A DNA stretch of 8,143 nt, taken from positions 1-8,143 of the forward strand of contig JAFAPJ010000665.1 of assembly GCA_019247255.1 (NCBI GenBank), read 5' to 3'. The DNA is from Methylobacteriaceae bacterium (GTDB taxonomy: Bacteria > Pseudomonadota > Alphaproteobacteria > Rhizobiales > Beijerinckiaceae). The notes under the pieces were generated by a model that worked only from the letters and a program-made list of their open reading frames with translations, had not been told where the DNA came from and searched no databases. Shown here piece after piece: positions 1 to 6,525 of this stretch (positions within the stretch are counted from its first letter, which is position 1; every line of letters begins with the position of its first letter). The position numbers and the translations under genes were made by a program.

Positions 1-940
1 TCCGGGTCGTGCAGATGGAGCCCGGGCCGATCCCGATCTTCACCGCGTCCGCGCCCGCATCGATCAGCGCCTTCGCGCCCTCGCCCGTCGCGACGTTGCC
101 GGCGATCACCTGGACGTGGTTCGACAGCCGCTTCACGCGCGTCACGCTGTCGAGCACATGGACCGAATGGCCGTGCGCGGTATCGACCACGATGACGTCG
201 CAGCCCGAATCGACGAGCCGCTCGGAGCGTTCGAAGCCGGCCTCGCCGGTCGTGGTCGCGGCCGCGACGCGGAGCCGGCCCTGCTCGTCCTTGGCGGCGT
301 TCGGATAGGCCACCTGCTTCTCGATGTCCTTCACGGTCACGAGGCCGATGCAGCGGTAGTGGTCGTCGACGACGAGAAGCTTCTCGATCCGGAACTGGTG
401 CAGGAGCCGCTTCGCCTCGTCCTGCGTGACGCCTTCCCGAACCGTGATGAGCCGGTCCTTCGTCATCAGCTCCGAGACCTTCTGGCCTTCGTTCGTGGCG
501 AAGCGCACGTCCCGGTTCGTCAGGATGCCGGCGAGCTTGCCCTTCGAACCGTTGGGCCCGCGCTCGACGACCGGGATGCCCGAGATGCCGTGCCGCTTCA
601 TGAGCGCGAAGGCCTCGGCCAGCGTCTCGTCCGGGAAGATGGTGATCGGGTTCATCACCATGCCGGATTCGTACTTCTTCACGAGCCGGACCTGCTCGGC
701 CTGCTGCTCCGGCTCGAGATTGCGGTGGATGACGCCGATCCCGCCGTTCTGCGCCATGGCGATCGCCATGCGGGCCTCCGTCACCGTATCCATGGCGGAG
801 GAGATGATGGGCAGGTTCAGCGCGATCGACTTCGTGAGCCGGGTGCGGATATCGACGCCCGCGGGCAGGACCTCGGATCGGCCCGGCCGAAGAAGCACGT
901 CGTCGAAGGTCAGGCCCTCGAGGAGGCCACCATTGATCAT
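1..940 (-). CDS. guaB: IMP dehydrogenase, 3' end cut by the window edge
   Basis: Oxidises IMP to XMP with NAD+, the committed step of guanine nucleotide synthesis, in the cytoplasm. The visible 313 codons begin [17 protein letters not shown], the usual N-terminus of bacterial IMPDH. The first part of the TIM barrel follows ([18 protein letters not shown], near residues 47-64), then the inserted pair of CBS domains (roughly residues 95-212: one motif ISGIPVV, the other IEKLLVVDD), then the barrel again with VVDTAHGHS and AGNVAT. The last visible residues are GPGSICTTR, the active-site loop; Cys310 is the catalytic nucleophile. The flap and C-terminal third lie outside the window. The start at 940 is set by AAAGGA about 6 nt upstream and by the family N-terminus. 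It is divergent from the lipoprotein gene, with 150 bp between them, in which I see no clear -35/-10 pair on either strand. Identification is very secure. Confidence 0.97.
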   Translation of the reverse strand, partial: MINGGLLEGLTFDDVLLRPGRSEVLPAGVDIRTRLTKSIALNLPIISSAMDTVTEARMAIAMAQNGGIGVIHRNLEPEQQAEQVRLVKKYESGMVMNPITIFPDETLAEAFALMKRHGISGIPVVERGPNGSKGKLAGILTNRDVRFATNEGQKVSELMTKDRLITVREGVTQDEAKRLLHQFRIEKLLVVDDHYRCIGLVTVKDIEKQVAYPNAAKDEQGRLRVAAATTTGEAGFERSERLVDSGCDVIVVDTAHGHSVHVLDSVTRVKRLSNHVQVIAGNVATGEGAKALIDAGADAVKIGIGPGSICTTR

Positions 941-1077
941 CGCCGATCCTTTCGGCGCCCGGTCCCCGGGCCGCAGCGTGGATTGGCGCGGGTCCGTAGC
1001 ATGACGGTTGTGCCGCTGCCATGACATTGAAGCCGGGCAGGACGGCGTCGCGGCGGCGGCCGGTCACGATCGCGTTC

Positions 1078-1083
1078 GGGAGG
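1078..1083 (+). promoter_or_regulatory. ribosome binding site of the lipoprotein gene
   Basis: GGGAGG ends 7 nt before the ATG at 1091. It decides for this start over the ATG at 1103, which has only a GAGG 3 nt away. Confidence 0.6.
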
Positions 1084-1090
1084 TGCAGGG

Positions 1091-1549
1091 ATGGTGAGGT
1101 CGATGGAGAAGCGGCGGGGGGCGGTCCGAGCTGCCGCCGCGATGGCGGTCGCGACCTTCGCGCTCGCGGGCTGCAACGCGGGCGGCTCGTCGTCGAGCCA
1201 GGGCAGCGAGGACACCCGCAAGGCGCTCGACGCGCTGAACGCCAACCTCACCCAGCTCTCGACGCAGCTGCGCGACGGCGCGACGGCGAATCGCGCGATG
1301 GCCGAGGACGTGAAGACGATCGCCGCGCGCCTCGCCGAGCTCCAGAAGGCCGTGAGCGACGGGCTCGCGAACCAGAAGCGCGGGGCGCTCTACCTTCGGC
1401 TCGACGTCGAGGCGCCCTGCGAGAACGATGACCAGTGCGCCAACACGGCGCGATCCGTCTGCAACCGGATCAGCTACGCGAACGGCATCACCTCCCGCTT
1501 CACGCCCGGCCCGCGACCGACGCTCGGCGCGCTCGTCTGCTTCGATTAA
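1091..1549 (+). CDS. putative lipoprotein with coiled coil and four cysteines, unknown function
   Basis: I do not recognise the family. The 152-residue product has a basic N-terminus, a short hydrophobic stretch and the lipobox LAGC with Cys28, so it should be a lipid-anchored envelope protein cleaved by signal peptidase II. After a Gly/Ser linker, residues about 39-92 are rich in Ala, Leu, Gln, Lys and Glu with heptad-like spacing (KALDALNANLTQLSTQL and later KTIAARLAELQKAV), suggesting a coiled coil. The C-terminal part has Cys110, Cys116, Cys124 and Cys150, which could form two disulfides in the periplasm. GGGAGG lies 7 nt before the ATG at 1091 and supports this start over the in-frame ATG at 1103. 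It lies alone between divergent guaB and the MFS gene 113 bp downstream. The lipobox and composition are seen; periplasmic location and disulfides are inferred. Confidence 0.85.
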   Translation: MVRSMEKRRGAVRAAAAMAVATFALAGCNAGGSSSSQGSEDTRKALDALNANLTQLSTQLRDGATANRAMAEDVKTIAARLAELQKAVSDGLANQKRGALYLRLDVEAPCENDDQCANTARSVCNRISYANGITSRFTPGPRPTLGALVCFD

Positions 1550-1610
1550 GCGCCGGCCGGACGCCCGACTCGCCTGCAGCGGGAATAGTGGATCTGCGCC
1601 GTCCCGGATT

Positions 1611-1647
1611 GCCGCGGAGCGGCTTTGCGCCGAAGAGGCCTCTCCGC
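1611..1647 (+). other. possible alternative hairpins in the leader of the MFS gene
   Basis: Two mutually exclusive pairings can be drawn. One is GCCGC-GGA-GCGGC (1611-1623) followed by TTT. The other pairs GCGGAG (1614-1619) with CTCCGC (1642-1647) around an inner hairpin CGGC-TTTGC-GCCG (1620-1632). A 10-bp palindrome AGAGGCCTCT (1634-1643) overlaps the second. The element ends 15 nt before the MFS start codon. It could be a weak terminator for the lipoprotein gene or leader structure for the exporter. There is no real T-run, and such pairings arise easily by chance in DNA this GC-rich. Confidence 0.2.
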
Positions 1648-1662
1648 CTGCCTGGATGACCC

Positions 1663-3078
1663 ATGCGCCGCGAGCGCCTGATCCCCCTCATCGTCGCGAC
1701 CGGCCTGTTCATGGAGAACACCGATTCGACGGTGCTCTCCACGGCGCTCCCGGCCATCGCGACCGATCTCAGCCAGGACCCGATCGCGCTGAAGCTCGCG
1801 CTCACCTCCTACCTGGTCGCGCTCGCGATCTTCATTCCGATCTCGGGCTGGATGGCGGACCGCTTCGGGGCGAAGACCGTGTTCCGGGCGGCGCTCGGCG
1901 TGTTCATGGCGGGCTCGCTCGCCTGCGCGGCATCGGGCAGCCTTCTCGGCTTCGTGCTCGCCCGGTTCTTCCAAGGCATGGGCGGCGCCATGATGGTGCC
2001 GGTCGGACGGCTCGTTCTGCTGCGCAGCGTCCCCCGGGCCGAGATGGTGAGCGCCATGGCCTGGCTCACGGTGCCGGCGTTGATCGGCCCGGTTCTCGGG
2101 CCGCCGCTCGGCGGCTTCATCACGACCTATTTCGACTGGCGCTGGATCTTCCTCATCAACCTGCCCATCGGCGTCCTGGGAATCCTCCTCACGACGCGCT
2201 TCATCCCGAACGTCCGCGAGCCGGAACGGCCGCCGCTCGACCTCATGGGGTTTCTCCTCTCCGGGCTCGGTCTCGCGTCCTTCATGCTCGGCGTGTCGAC
2301 GGGCGGACGTCACCTCATCCCGGCTGAGGCCTCGCTCGCGGCCGTGCTCGCCGGGGCGGTGCTGCTCGCCGGCTACGGGGTCCATGCCCGTCGGGCCGCG
2401 GCCCCGCTGATCGACCTGCGGCTCCTCGCGCTGCCGTCCTTCCGCAGCGGGCTTATCGGCGGCATCCTGTTCCGGGTCGGCGTCGGGGCGATCCCGTTCC
2501 TCCTGCCGCTCATGCTCCAGATCGGCTTCGGGCTCTCGCCCGTGCAATCCGGGCTTCTCACCTTCGCGTCGGCCGCCGGCGCGCTCGTCATGAAGACCGC
2601 GGCCGCCCGGATCCTGCGCGCCTTCGGCTTCCGGGCGGTGCTGACCTGGAATGCGCTCCTCGCCTCGGCCTTCATCGCGGCGAACGGTCTCTTCACGCCC
2701 GCGACCCCGGCCTGGCTCATCCTCCTCGTGCTGCTGGTGGGCGGGTGCGTGCGATCTCTCGAGTTCACGAGCCTCAACGTCATCGTCTACGCGGACGTGC
2801 CGACGCCTCGCATCAGCGCCGCGACGAGCCTCGTCAGCGTGACGCAGCAGCTCTCGATCGGGGCCGGGATCGCGGTCGGGGCTTTCGTGCTCGAGACGGT
2901 GAGCCACGGCCGCGCGGGCCCGGACCTCGTGCCCGCCGACTTCGCCTGGGGATTCTTCGTCGTCGGCGCCATCTCGGCGAGCTCCGCGTTCCTGTTCGCC
3001 CGGCTCCATCCGGACGCCGGAGCCGAGATGGCCGGGCGCGCGACGATCGCCGCGAAGCCGACGGGCAGCAGCGCCTAG
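1663..3078 (+). CDS. MFS drug-type exporter, DHA2 (EmrB/QacA-like) family
   Basis: A proton-driven efflux permease of the inner membrane; the substrate cannot be told from sequence. The 471-residue protein is strongly hydrophobic throughout, and its length fits the 14-helix DHA2 group (MdtD/HsrA-like size). Helix 1 carries the family's conserved acidic/ALP motif (MENTDSTVLSTALPAIA, residues 17-33). Motif A between helices 2 and 3 is intact as GWMADRFGAK (residues 62-71). The antiporter motif C is GPVLGPPLGG (residues 142-151), followed by FDWRWIFLINLPIG, typical of DHA2. The ATG at 1663 is the only reasonable start: an in-frame TGA lies at 1657-1659. The ribosome binding site is poor; GAAGAGG at 1632-1638 is too far upstream. 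No adjacent HlyD-type adaptor or TetR/MarR regulator is visible, so a single-component exporter is likely. Its stop overlaps the stop of the convergent transporter gene. Confidence 0.93.
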   Translation: MRRERLIPLIVATGLFMENTDSTVLSTALPAIATDLSQDPIALKLALTSYLVALAIFIPISGWMADRFGAKTVFRAALGVFMAGSLACAASGSLLGFVLARFFQGMGGAMMVPVGRLVLLRSVPRAEMVSAMAWLTVPALIGPVLGPPLGGFITTYFDWRWIFLINLPIGVLGILLTTRFIPNVREPERPPLDLMGFLLSGLGLASFMLGVSTGGRHLIPAEASLAAVLAGAVLLAGYGVHARRAAAPLIDLRLLALPSFRSGLIGGILFRVGVGAIPFLLPLMLQIGFGLSPVQSGLLTFASAAGALVMKTAAARILRAFGFRAVLTWNALLASAFIAANGLFTPATPAWLILLVLLVGGCVRSLEFTSLNVIVYADVPTPRISAATSLVSVTQQLSIGAGIAVGAFVLETVSHGRAGPDLVPADFAWGFFVVGAISASSAFLFARLHPDAGAEMAGRATIAAKPTGSSA

Positions 3079-4382
3079 CGGCGGCGAGCGGCGATCTCGC
3101 CCGGAGCGCTCGGCTGCGAGAGCACCGGGATGGGCCGCAGCGTGGCGGATGATGCGGGCGGCGACGGGAGCCCGGCGAGGCATTGCCGCAGCATGTCGCT
3201 CAACAGCGTCCCATAGCCGCCGTCAGGATCGTCGCGCCCGTAGACCTCGATGAGGCTCGCCGCATCCCCGAAGGTCATCGCGGTCTCGATCGAAGAGAGG
3301 GAACACCGGCACTGGTCGCGCGGATCAAGCTGGCAGTTCCCGGCGAGGGGCCCGGCTGCCGTGCCGCCCGAGCCAAGGGCGAGCAGCGCGAGAGCGGACA
3401 CCCGGACGAGGGCGGGCGAGGTCCGGAAGCCCCGCGCGCGGATCGACGTCGCGAGCCGGCCGACCCGCAGACCCGCCCTGATCGCGAGCGGCAAGGCCAG
3501 GATGGGGATCACCGCCGCCGCCACGTAGCCCTCCGCCGCCATCGGCAGCGCGCCGCCCGCCGCGGCCGCCCAGGCGAGCGTGACGTTGCGGTTGCCGCCG
3601 ACGATGCCGGCGGTCAGCGCGCTGCGCCAACCGCTCGCCGCGAAGACGAGCGCGCCCAGCGCGGTCAAGCCGGCGTTCAGCGTAACCGCGACCGCGAGCA
3701 TGGCGAGGAAGTCCGGGACGCTCGCCTCCCACTGTGCCCGCACGCCGTCCGCCATCGCGAGACCGACGAGCATGAGCCCGAGCACCGCGACGCCCGACGC
3801 GGCCTTGGTGTCCGGCAGCACGGACGCGAAGGCGCCGCGCGCCTGCCGGATCGTCAGCGCGACGGCCGTGCTGCCGCCGACGATGAGAGCGAGCTGGAGC
3901 GCGAGCCGCGCGGTGTCGAAGGTCGCGTCGAGCCCGACGAGATGCGCGCAGATCGGGATCGAGAGCGGCGCCATGAGCGTGAGCCCGATCGAGACGACGA
4001 GCGCGAGCCGGGGCCGCAGGTCGAGCATCGCGGCGACGGCGGCCGCCGATCCGGTCGGCGGGGCGAGCGCCGCCAAGACGATGCCGGCCTGGAGGTCGGG
4101 TCCGAGCGGCAGCGCGCGCGTCGCGAGCGCGATGAGCGTCGGGACGGCGAGGCCCGCCCAGGCGAGCGCGAGGAGAACGAGACGGGGTCCCGTACCGGGC
4201 TCGGCGGGCGCGAACAAAGCGGTCAGAAGGGAGCCCAGCGTCAGCAGAAAGGCGGCGAGCGGCAGGCCGCGATGGGCAAGCTCGGCGGCCGGCGGCGCCG
4301 CGATCCCGATCGCGAGCGAGAGCACCAGAAGGGTCGGTCCGTGCCGACCGCACCGCGTGAGAAACGTCCCGAGCGCTCGCAT
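3075..4382 (-). CDS. BASS-like (bile acid:Na+ symporter fold) membrane transporter with extra C-terminal helix and cysteine-bearing tail
   Basis: The first ~310 residues (of 435) hold about ten hydrophobic segments and resemble the BASS/SBF carrier family, with APPTGSAAAVAAML (from residue 107) and GGNRNVTLAW (residues 262-271) at the two positions where BASS proteins have their discontinuous helices. The substrate is unknown. A basic stretch (RAGLRVGRLATSIRARGFR) then suggests a cytoplasmic loop. An eleventh hydrophobic segment follows (about residues 322-340), which would place the last ~95 residues in the periplasm; that tail has Cys350, Cys358, Cys360 and Cys401 and a Pro/Ser-rich end. 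I chose the ATG at 4382 because GGAGAGG lies 4 nt upstream; an in-frame start at 4421 (13 codons longer) has a much weaker site. Classical sodium ligands appear replaced. Family assignment is by eye and moderately sure; the tail could be a lineage-specific fusion. Confidence 0.78.
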   Translation of the reverse strand: MRALGTFLTRCGRHGPTLLVLSLAIGIAAPPAAELAHRGLPLAAFLLTLGSLLTALFAPAEPGTGPRLVLLALAWAGLAVPTLIALATRALPLGPDLQAGIVLAALAPPTGSAAAVAAMLDLRPRLALVVSIGLTLMAPLSIPICAHLVGLDATFDTARLALQLALIVGGSTAVALTIRQARGAFASVLPDTKAASGVAVLGLMLVGLAMADGVRAQWEASVPDFLAMLAVAVTLNAGLTALGALVFAASGWRSALTAGIVGGNRNVTLAWAAAAGGALPMAAEGYVAAAVIPILALPLAIRAGLRVGRLATSIRARGFRTSPALVRVSALALLALGSGGTAAGPLAGNCQLDPRDQCRCSLSSIETAMTFGDAASLIEVYGRDDPDGGYGTLLSDMLRQCLAGLPSPPASSATLRPIPVLSQPSAPGEIAARRR

Positions 4383-4386
4383 GATG

Positions 4387-4393
4387 CCTCTCC
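4387..4393 (-). promoter_or_regulatory. ribosome binding site of the BASS-like gene
   Basis: GGAGAGG on the minus strand ends 4 nt before the ATG at 4382. It is the best Shine-Dalgarno match in the region and decides for this start over the ATG at 4421. Confidence 0.55.
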
Positions 4394-4458
4394 GCCGCTG
4401 GAGAGCCGGTCGCGCCGGCATGGGCCGTTACCTAGAGGCAGGCGTCAGTCGCGCTCCT

Positions 4459-4473
4459 CCCCCGAAGAGGGGG
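4459..4473. other. GC hairpin in the divergent spacer
   Basis: A perfect inverted repeat CCCCC-GAAGA-GGGGG lies in the roughly 190-bp gap between the start codons of the BASS-like gene and the ligase gene. It could form a hairpin in a transcript from either strand, or be a remnant of a dispersed intergenic repeat. There is no T-run on either side, so a simple terminator is unlikely. Apart from this and a weak promoter-like match (TTGACC at 4539, 17 nt, TACCCG at 4562), I see nothing in the gap. Confidence 0.35.
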
Positions 4474-4573
4474 CGTGGCGGTCCCAAACGCGTGAGATCG
4501 CCCTGGCGCGGAGCTGGCCGGACGGAGGCCACGCCCGATTGACCCCCGGGCCCGCTCTGGCTACCCGCGCCCC

Positions 4574-5872
4574 ATGCCTTCCCGTTCGGCCGAGATCGGC
4601 GGCCCCGGGCTGCCGCGCGTCGCGAGCCCGTCCGCCCGCGGTCTCCCTGGGCGGCTCGAGGCGGGCGCCCTCGCCTGCCTGGCGGCCGTCCCGTTCGGCA
4701 TGGCGGTCGCCAATCGCTCCGCCCCTGCGCTACTCGTCCTCGCGGCCCTCCTCGGGCTTGCGGCCCGGGCCGCCGACGGGCGGATCGCGGCAAGCGGAGC
4801 GATGCTGGCGCGGGCGCTGCGCGCTCCGGTCGGGCTCGGCTGCCTCGCCTTCCTGGGTTTCGCGGGGCTGAGCACCGGCTGGAGCCACGCGCCGCGGACC
4901 TCATGGGCGACCCTGGGCGAGCTCGCGCTCGCGGCAGGGGGGCCGCTCGTTCTCTGGGCGACGCTGCCGCGCCCGACCCCGCGCTGGGCCCTGCGGCTCG
5001 CGGCCGGCGCCGTCCTGGCCGCTGGCGCCTGGGTCGCGGCCGAGCTCGCGACCGGGGTCGTTCTCCGCGGCGCGCTCGGCTTCCGCAACGAGAGCTTCAT
5101 CTTCAAGCGCTCGGCGACCGCGATCCTCCTGGTCGCCTGGCCGATCGCGGCGCTTCTCAGGCGCGAGCGCGCCCGTCTCTTCGCCGGCAGTCAGATCGCG
5201 TCCGTGCTCGTCGCGGCCGCCACGGCCCATTCGGGTGCGACGATCCTCGGCCTCGTGGCCGGATTGCCCGCCGCCTTCCTGGCGCGGGTCTCTGCCCGGC
5301 TCGCGGCCGGGTTCCTCGCCGCGATCGTGATCGCGAGCTTCGCGGTCGCGCCCGTCCTCGGCGACCTCGCCGACCGCGCCCTGCCGCCCCGTCTCCTCGA
5401 CCGCCTCGAGAATTCGCATGCCCGCGAGCGGATCGTCATCTGGCAGAGCTTCGGCGAGATCGCCCGGCTCCGCCCGCTGACGGGCGCCGGCTTCGGCACG
5501 AGCACCCGCATGGCCTCGAGTCCCCTTGTGGCCTCGGTGCCGGAGGAGCATCGGCTGATGCTCGGCGCCTGGCACGCGCATAACGGCTTCCTGCAGGTCT
5601 GGGCGGAGACGGGCGCAGTCGGCGCGCTCCTCTTGCTCGCGACGCTTCTCGCGTTGCTGCGGCGGCTGCCGCGCTCCGAGCGCCCCGCGGCATCGCTCGG
5701 GCTCTTCGCCATCGCGACCGCGATCATGCTCGTCGGGCACAGCGCCTGGCAGGGCTGGTGGGTCGCCTGTCTCGGCGCCGGGGCGATCTGGCTCTCGGCC
5801 GGCGCTCAGCCGCCCGGCGACGCTCCGTCCTCCGCGGTCGCGCCGCCCCGGAACCCGGTCGCCAGGACATAG
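4574..5872 (+). CDS. O-antigen ligase / polymerase family membrane protein (WaaL/Wzy-like)
   Basis: A polytopic inner-membrane glycosyltransferase of the O-antigen ligase superfamily, which transfers undecaprenyl-linked glycans to an acceptor or polymerises them on the periplasmic side. The 432 residues contain about ten or more hydrophobic segments. A large polar loop (about residues 265-337) lies between late helices, as expected for WaaL/Wzy. In it, ARERIVIW (residues 283-290) is followed by PLTGAGFGT and then HNGFLQVWAETGAVG starting at His336. This matches the WaaL signature H[NSQ]x9Gxx[GTY], whose His is essential in studied ligases. Ligase versus exopolysaccharide polymerase cannot be decided, and no glycan genes are adjacent. 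The start at 4574 is the most upstream in frame but has no Shine-Dalgarno. The last 67 bp overlap rlmE on the other strand; the tail there is Pro/Ala-rich and looks non-essential. Confidence 0.88.
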   Translation: MPSRSAEIGGPGLPRVASPSARGLPGRLEAGALACLAAVPFGMAVANRSAPALLVLAALLGLAARAADGRIAASGAMLARALRAPVGLGCLAFLGFAGLSTGWSHAPRTSWATLGELALAAGGPLVLWATLPRPTPRWALRLAAGAVLAAGAWVAAELATGVVLRGALGFRNESFIFKRSATAILLVAWPIAALLRRERARLFAGSQIASVLVAAATAHSGATILGLVAGLPAAFLARVSARLAAGFLAAIVIASFAVAPVLGDLADRALPPRLLDRLENSHARERIVIWQSFGEIARLRPLTGAGFGTSTRMASSPLVASVPEEHRLMLGAWHAHNGFLQVWAETGAVGALLLLATLLALLRRLPRSERPAASLGLFAIATAIMLVGHSAWQGWWVACLGAGAIWLSAGAQPPGDAPSSAVAPPRNPVART

Positions 5873-6525
5873 AGCTCGGCCGAGTCGGGCCGGCTCGCGG
5901 CCGGCTTGATGTGCCTCACCTGCGCGAAGTCGCGCTTGAGGTCGGCGAGAAGGTCGTTCTCCGTGCCGCCCTTGAGCACCTTCGCCAGAAAGGCGCCCTC
6001 GGGCGCGAGAACCTCGCGAGCGAATTCGGCCGCCGCTTCCGCGAGCCCCATGATCTTGAGGTGGTCGGTGCGCTTATGCCCGGTCGCGTTCGCCGCCATG
6101 TCGGACAGGACGACGTCGGCCCGACCACCGAGCATCGCGACGAGCCGCTCCGGCGCGTCCGCCGCCATGAAGTCCAGGACGGCGAAATCGACGCCCGGCA
6201 CGGTGTCCATCTCGAGGAGGTCGATCGCGACCACGTGCCCCCTGCCGGCCGCGCGTCCGACCCGGGCGGCCGCAATCTGGGACCAGCCGCCCGGCGCCGC
6301 CCCGAGGTCAACGACCCGTCCGCCGGGGCGGAAGAGCCGGTGCTTGTCGTCGATCTCGAGCAGCTTGTAGGCGGCGCGGGAGCGATAGCCGTCGCGCTTC
6401 GCCGCGGCCACGAACGGATCGTTCAGCTGCCGGGTGAGCCAGGCCCGGGAGGACGGGGTCCGGTTGCCGCCCCGGCGGACGACCTGGCGGCCCGGGCGGT
6501 TGCCGCCGCCGGGCGCGCGGGTCAT
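5806..6525 (-). CDS. rlmE: 23S rRNA (uridine-2552 2'-O)-methyltransferase RlmE (FtsJ/RrmJ)
   Basis: Methylates the 2'-OH of U2552 in the A loop of 23S rRNA with SAM, late in 50S assembly. The 239-residue protein has the full FtsJ fold: SAM motif VVDLGAAPGGWSQ (residues 71-83) and the catalytic K-D-K-E tetrad as Lys54 (RSRAAYKLLEID), Asp142 (VLSDMAANATGHKRTDH), Lys182 (FLAKVLKGG) and Glu217 (SRPDSAELYVLATGF). These sit 16-18 residues later than in the E. coli enzyme (K38, D124, K164, E199), matching a short basic N-terminal extension rich in Arg and Gly. The ATG at 6525 overlaps the ppx stop as ATGA, pointing to translational coupling; an open frame to 6774 exists but only runs through ppx sequence. 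The 3' end overlaps the convergent ligase gene by 67 bp, and the conserved residues there argue that this is the constrained frame. Confidence 0.96.
   Translation of the reverse strand: MTRAPGGGNRPGRQVVRRGGNRTPSSRAWLTRQLNDPFVAAAKRDGYRSRAAYKLLEIDDKHRLFRPGGRVVDLGAAPGGWSQIAAARVGRAAGRGHVVAIDLLEMDTVPGVDFAVLDFMAADAPERLVAMLGGRADVVLSDMAANATGHKRTDHLKIMGLAEAAAEFAREVLAPEGAFLAKVLKGGTENDLLADLKRDFAQVRHIKPAASRPDSAELYVLATGFRGGATAEDGASPGG

Noticed and set aside
116..1024. Long plus-strand frames antisense to guaB
   Set aside because: The minus strand is unambiguous IMP dehydrogenase through this whole stretch.
941..1090. Promoters or a riboswitch in the guaB-lipoprotein divergent gap
   Set aside because: I looked for -35/-10 pairs on both strands and for a structured purine-type aptamer and found no convincing match.
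1546..3183. 545-codon open frame on the minus strand, antisense to the MFS gene
   Set aside because: Its product is a near-continuous run of Arg, Glu, Asp, His and Gly with no hydrophobic core, typical of an antisense shadow of a GC-rich membrane protein gene; the plus-strand frame has clear MFS motifs.
3075..3401. Separate small secreted-protein gene starting at the GTG at 3401
   Set aside because: The tail reads like a secreted protein, but no Shine-Dalgarno precedes this GTG and the frame is continuous with the transporter, so a fusion is the simpler reading.
3183..4871. 562-codon open frame on the plus strand, antisense to the BASS-like gene and running into the ligase gene
   Set aside because: Same charged, low-complexity composition; it crosses a spacer and two real genes and shows no domain.
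5875..5884. 10-bp palindrome CTCGGCCGAG as an operator
   Set aside because: It lies inside the rlmE codons for the catalytic SRPDSAEL segment, so coding constraint explains it.
5889..5905. GCCGGC-TCGCG-GCCGGC hairpin just after the ligase stop as a terminator
   Set aside because: It encodes conserved RlmE residues (KPAASRPD) on the other strand and has no T-run; the repeat is explained by codon use.
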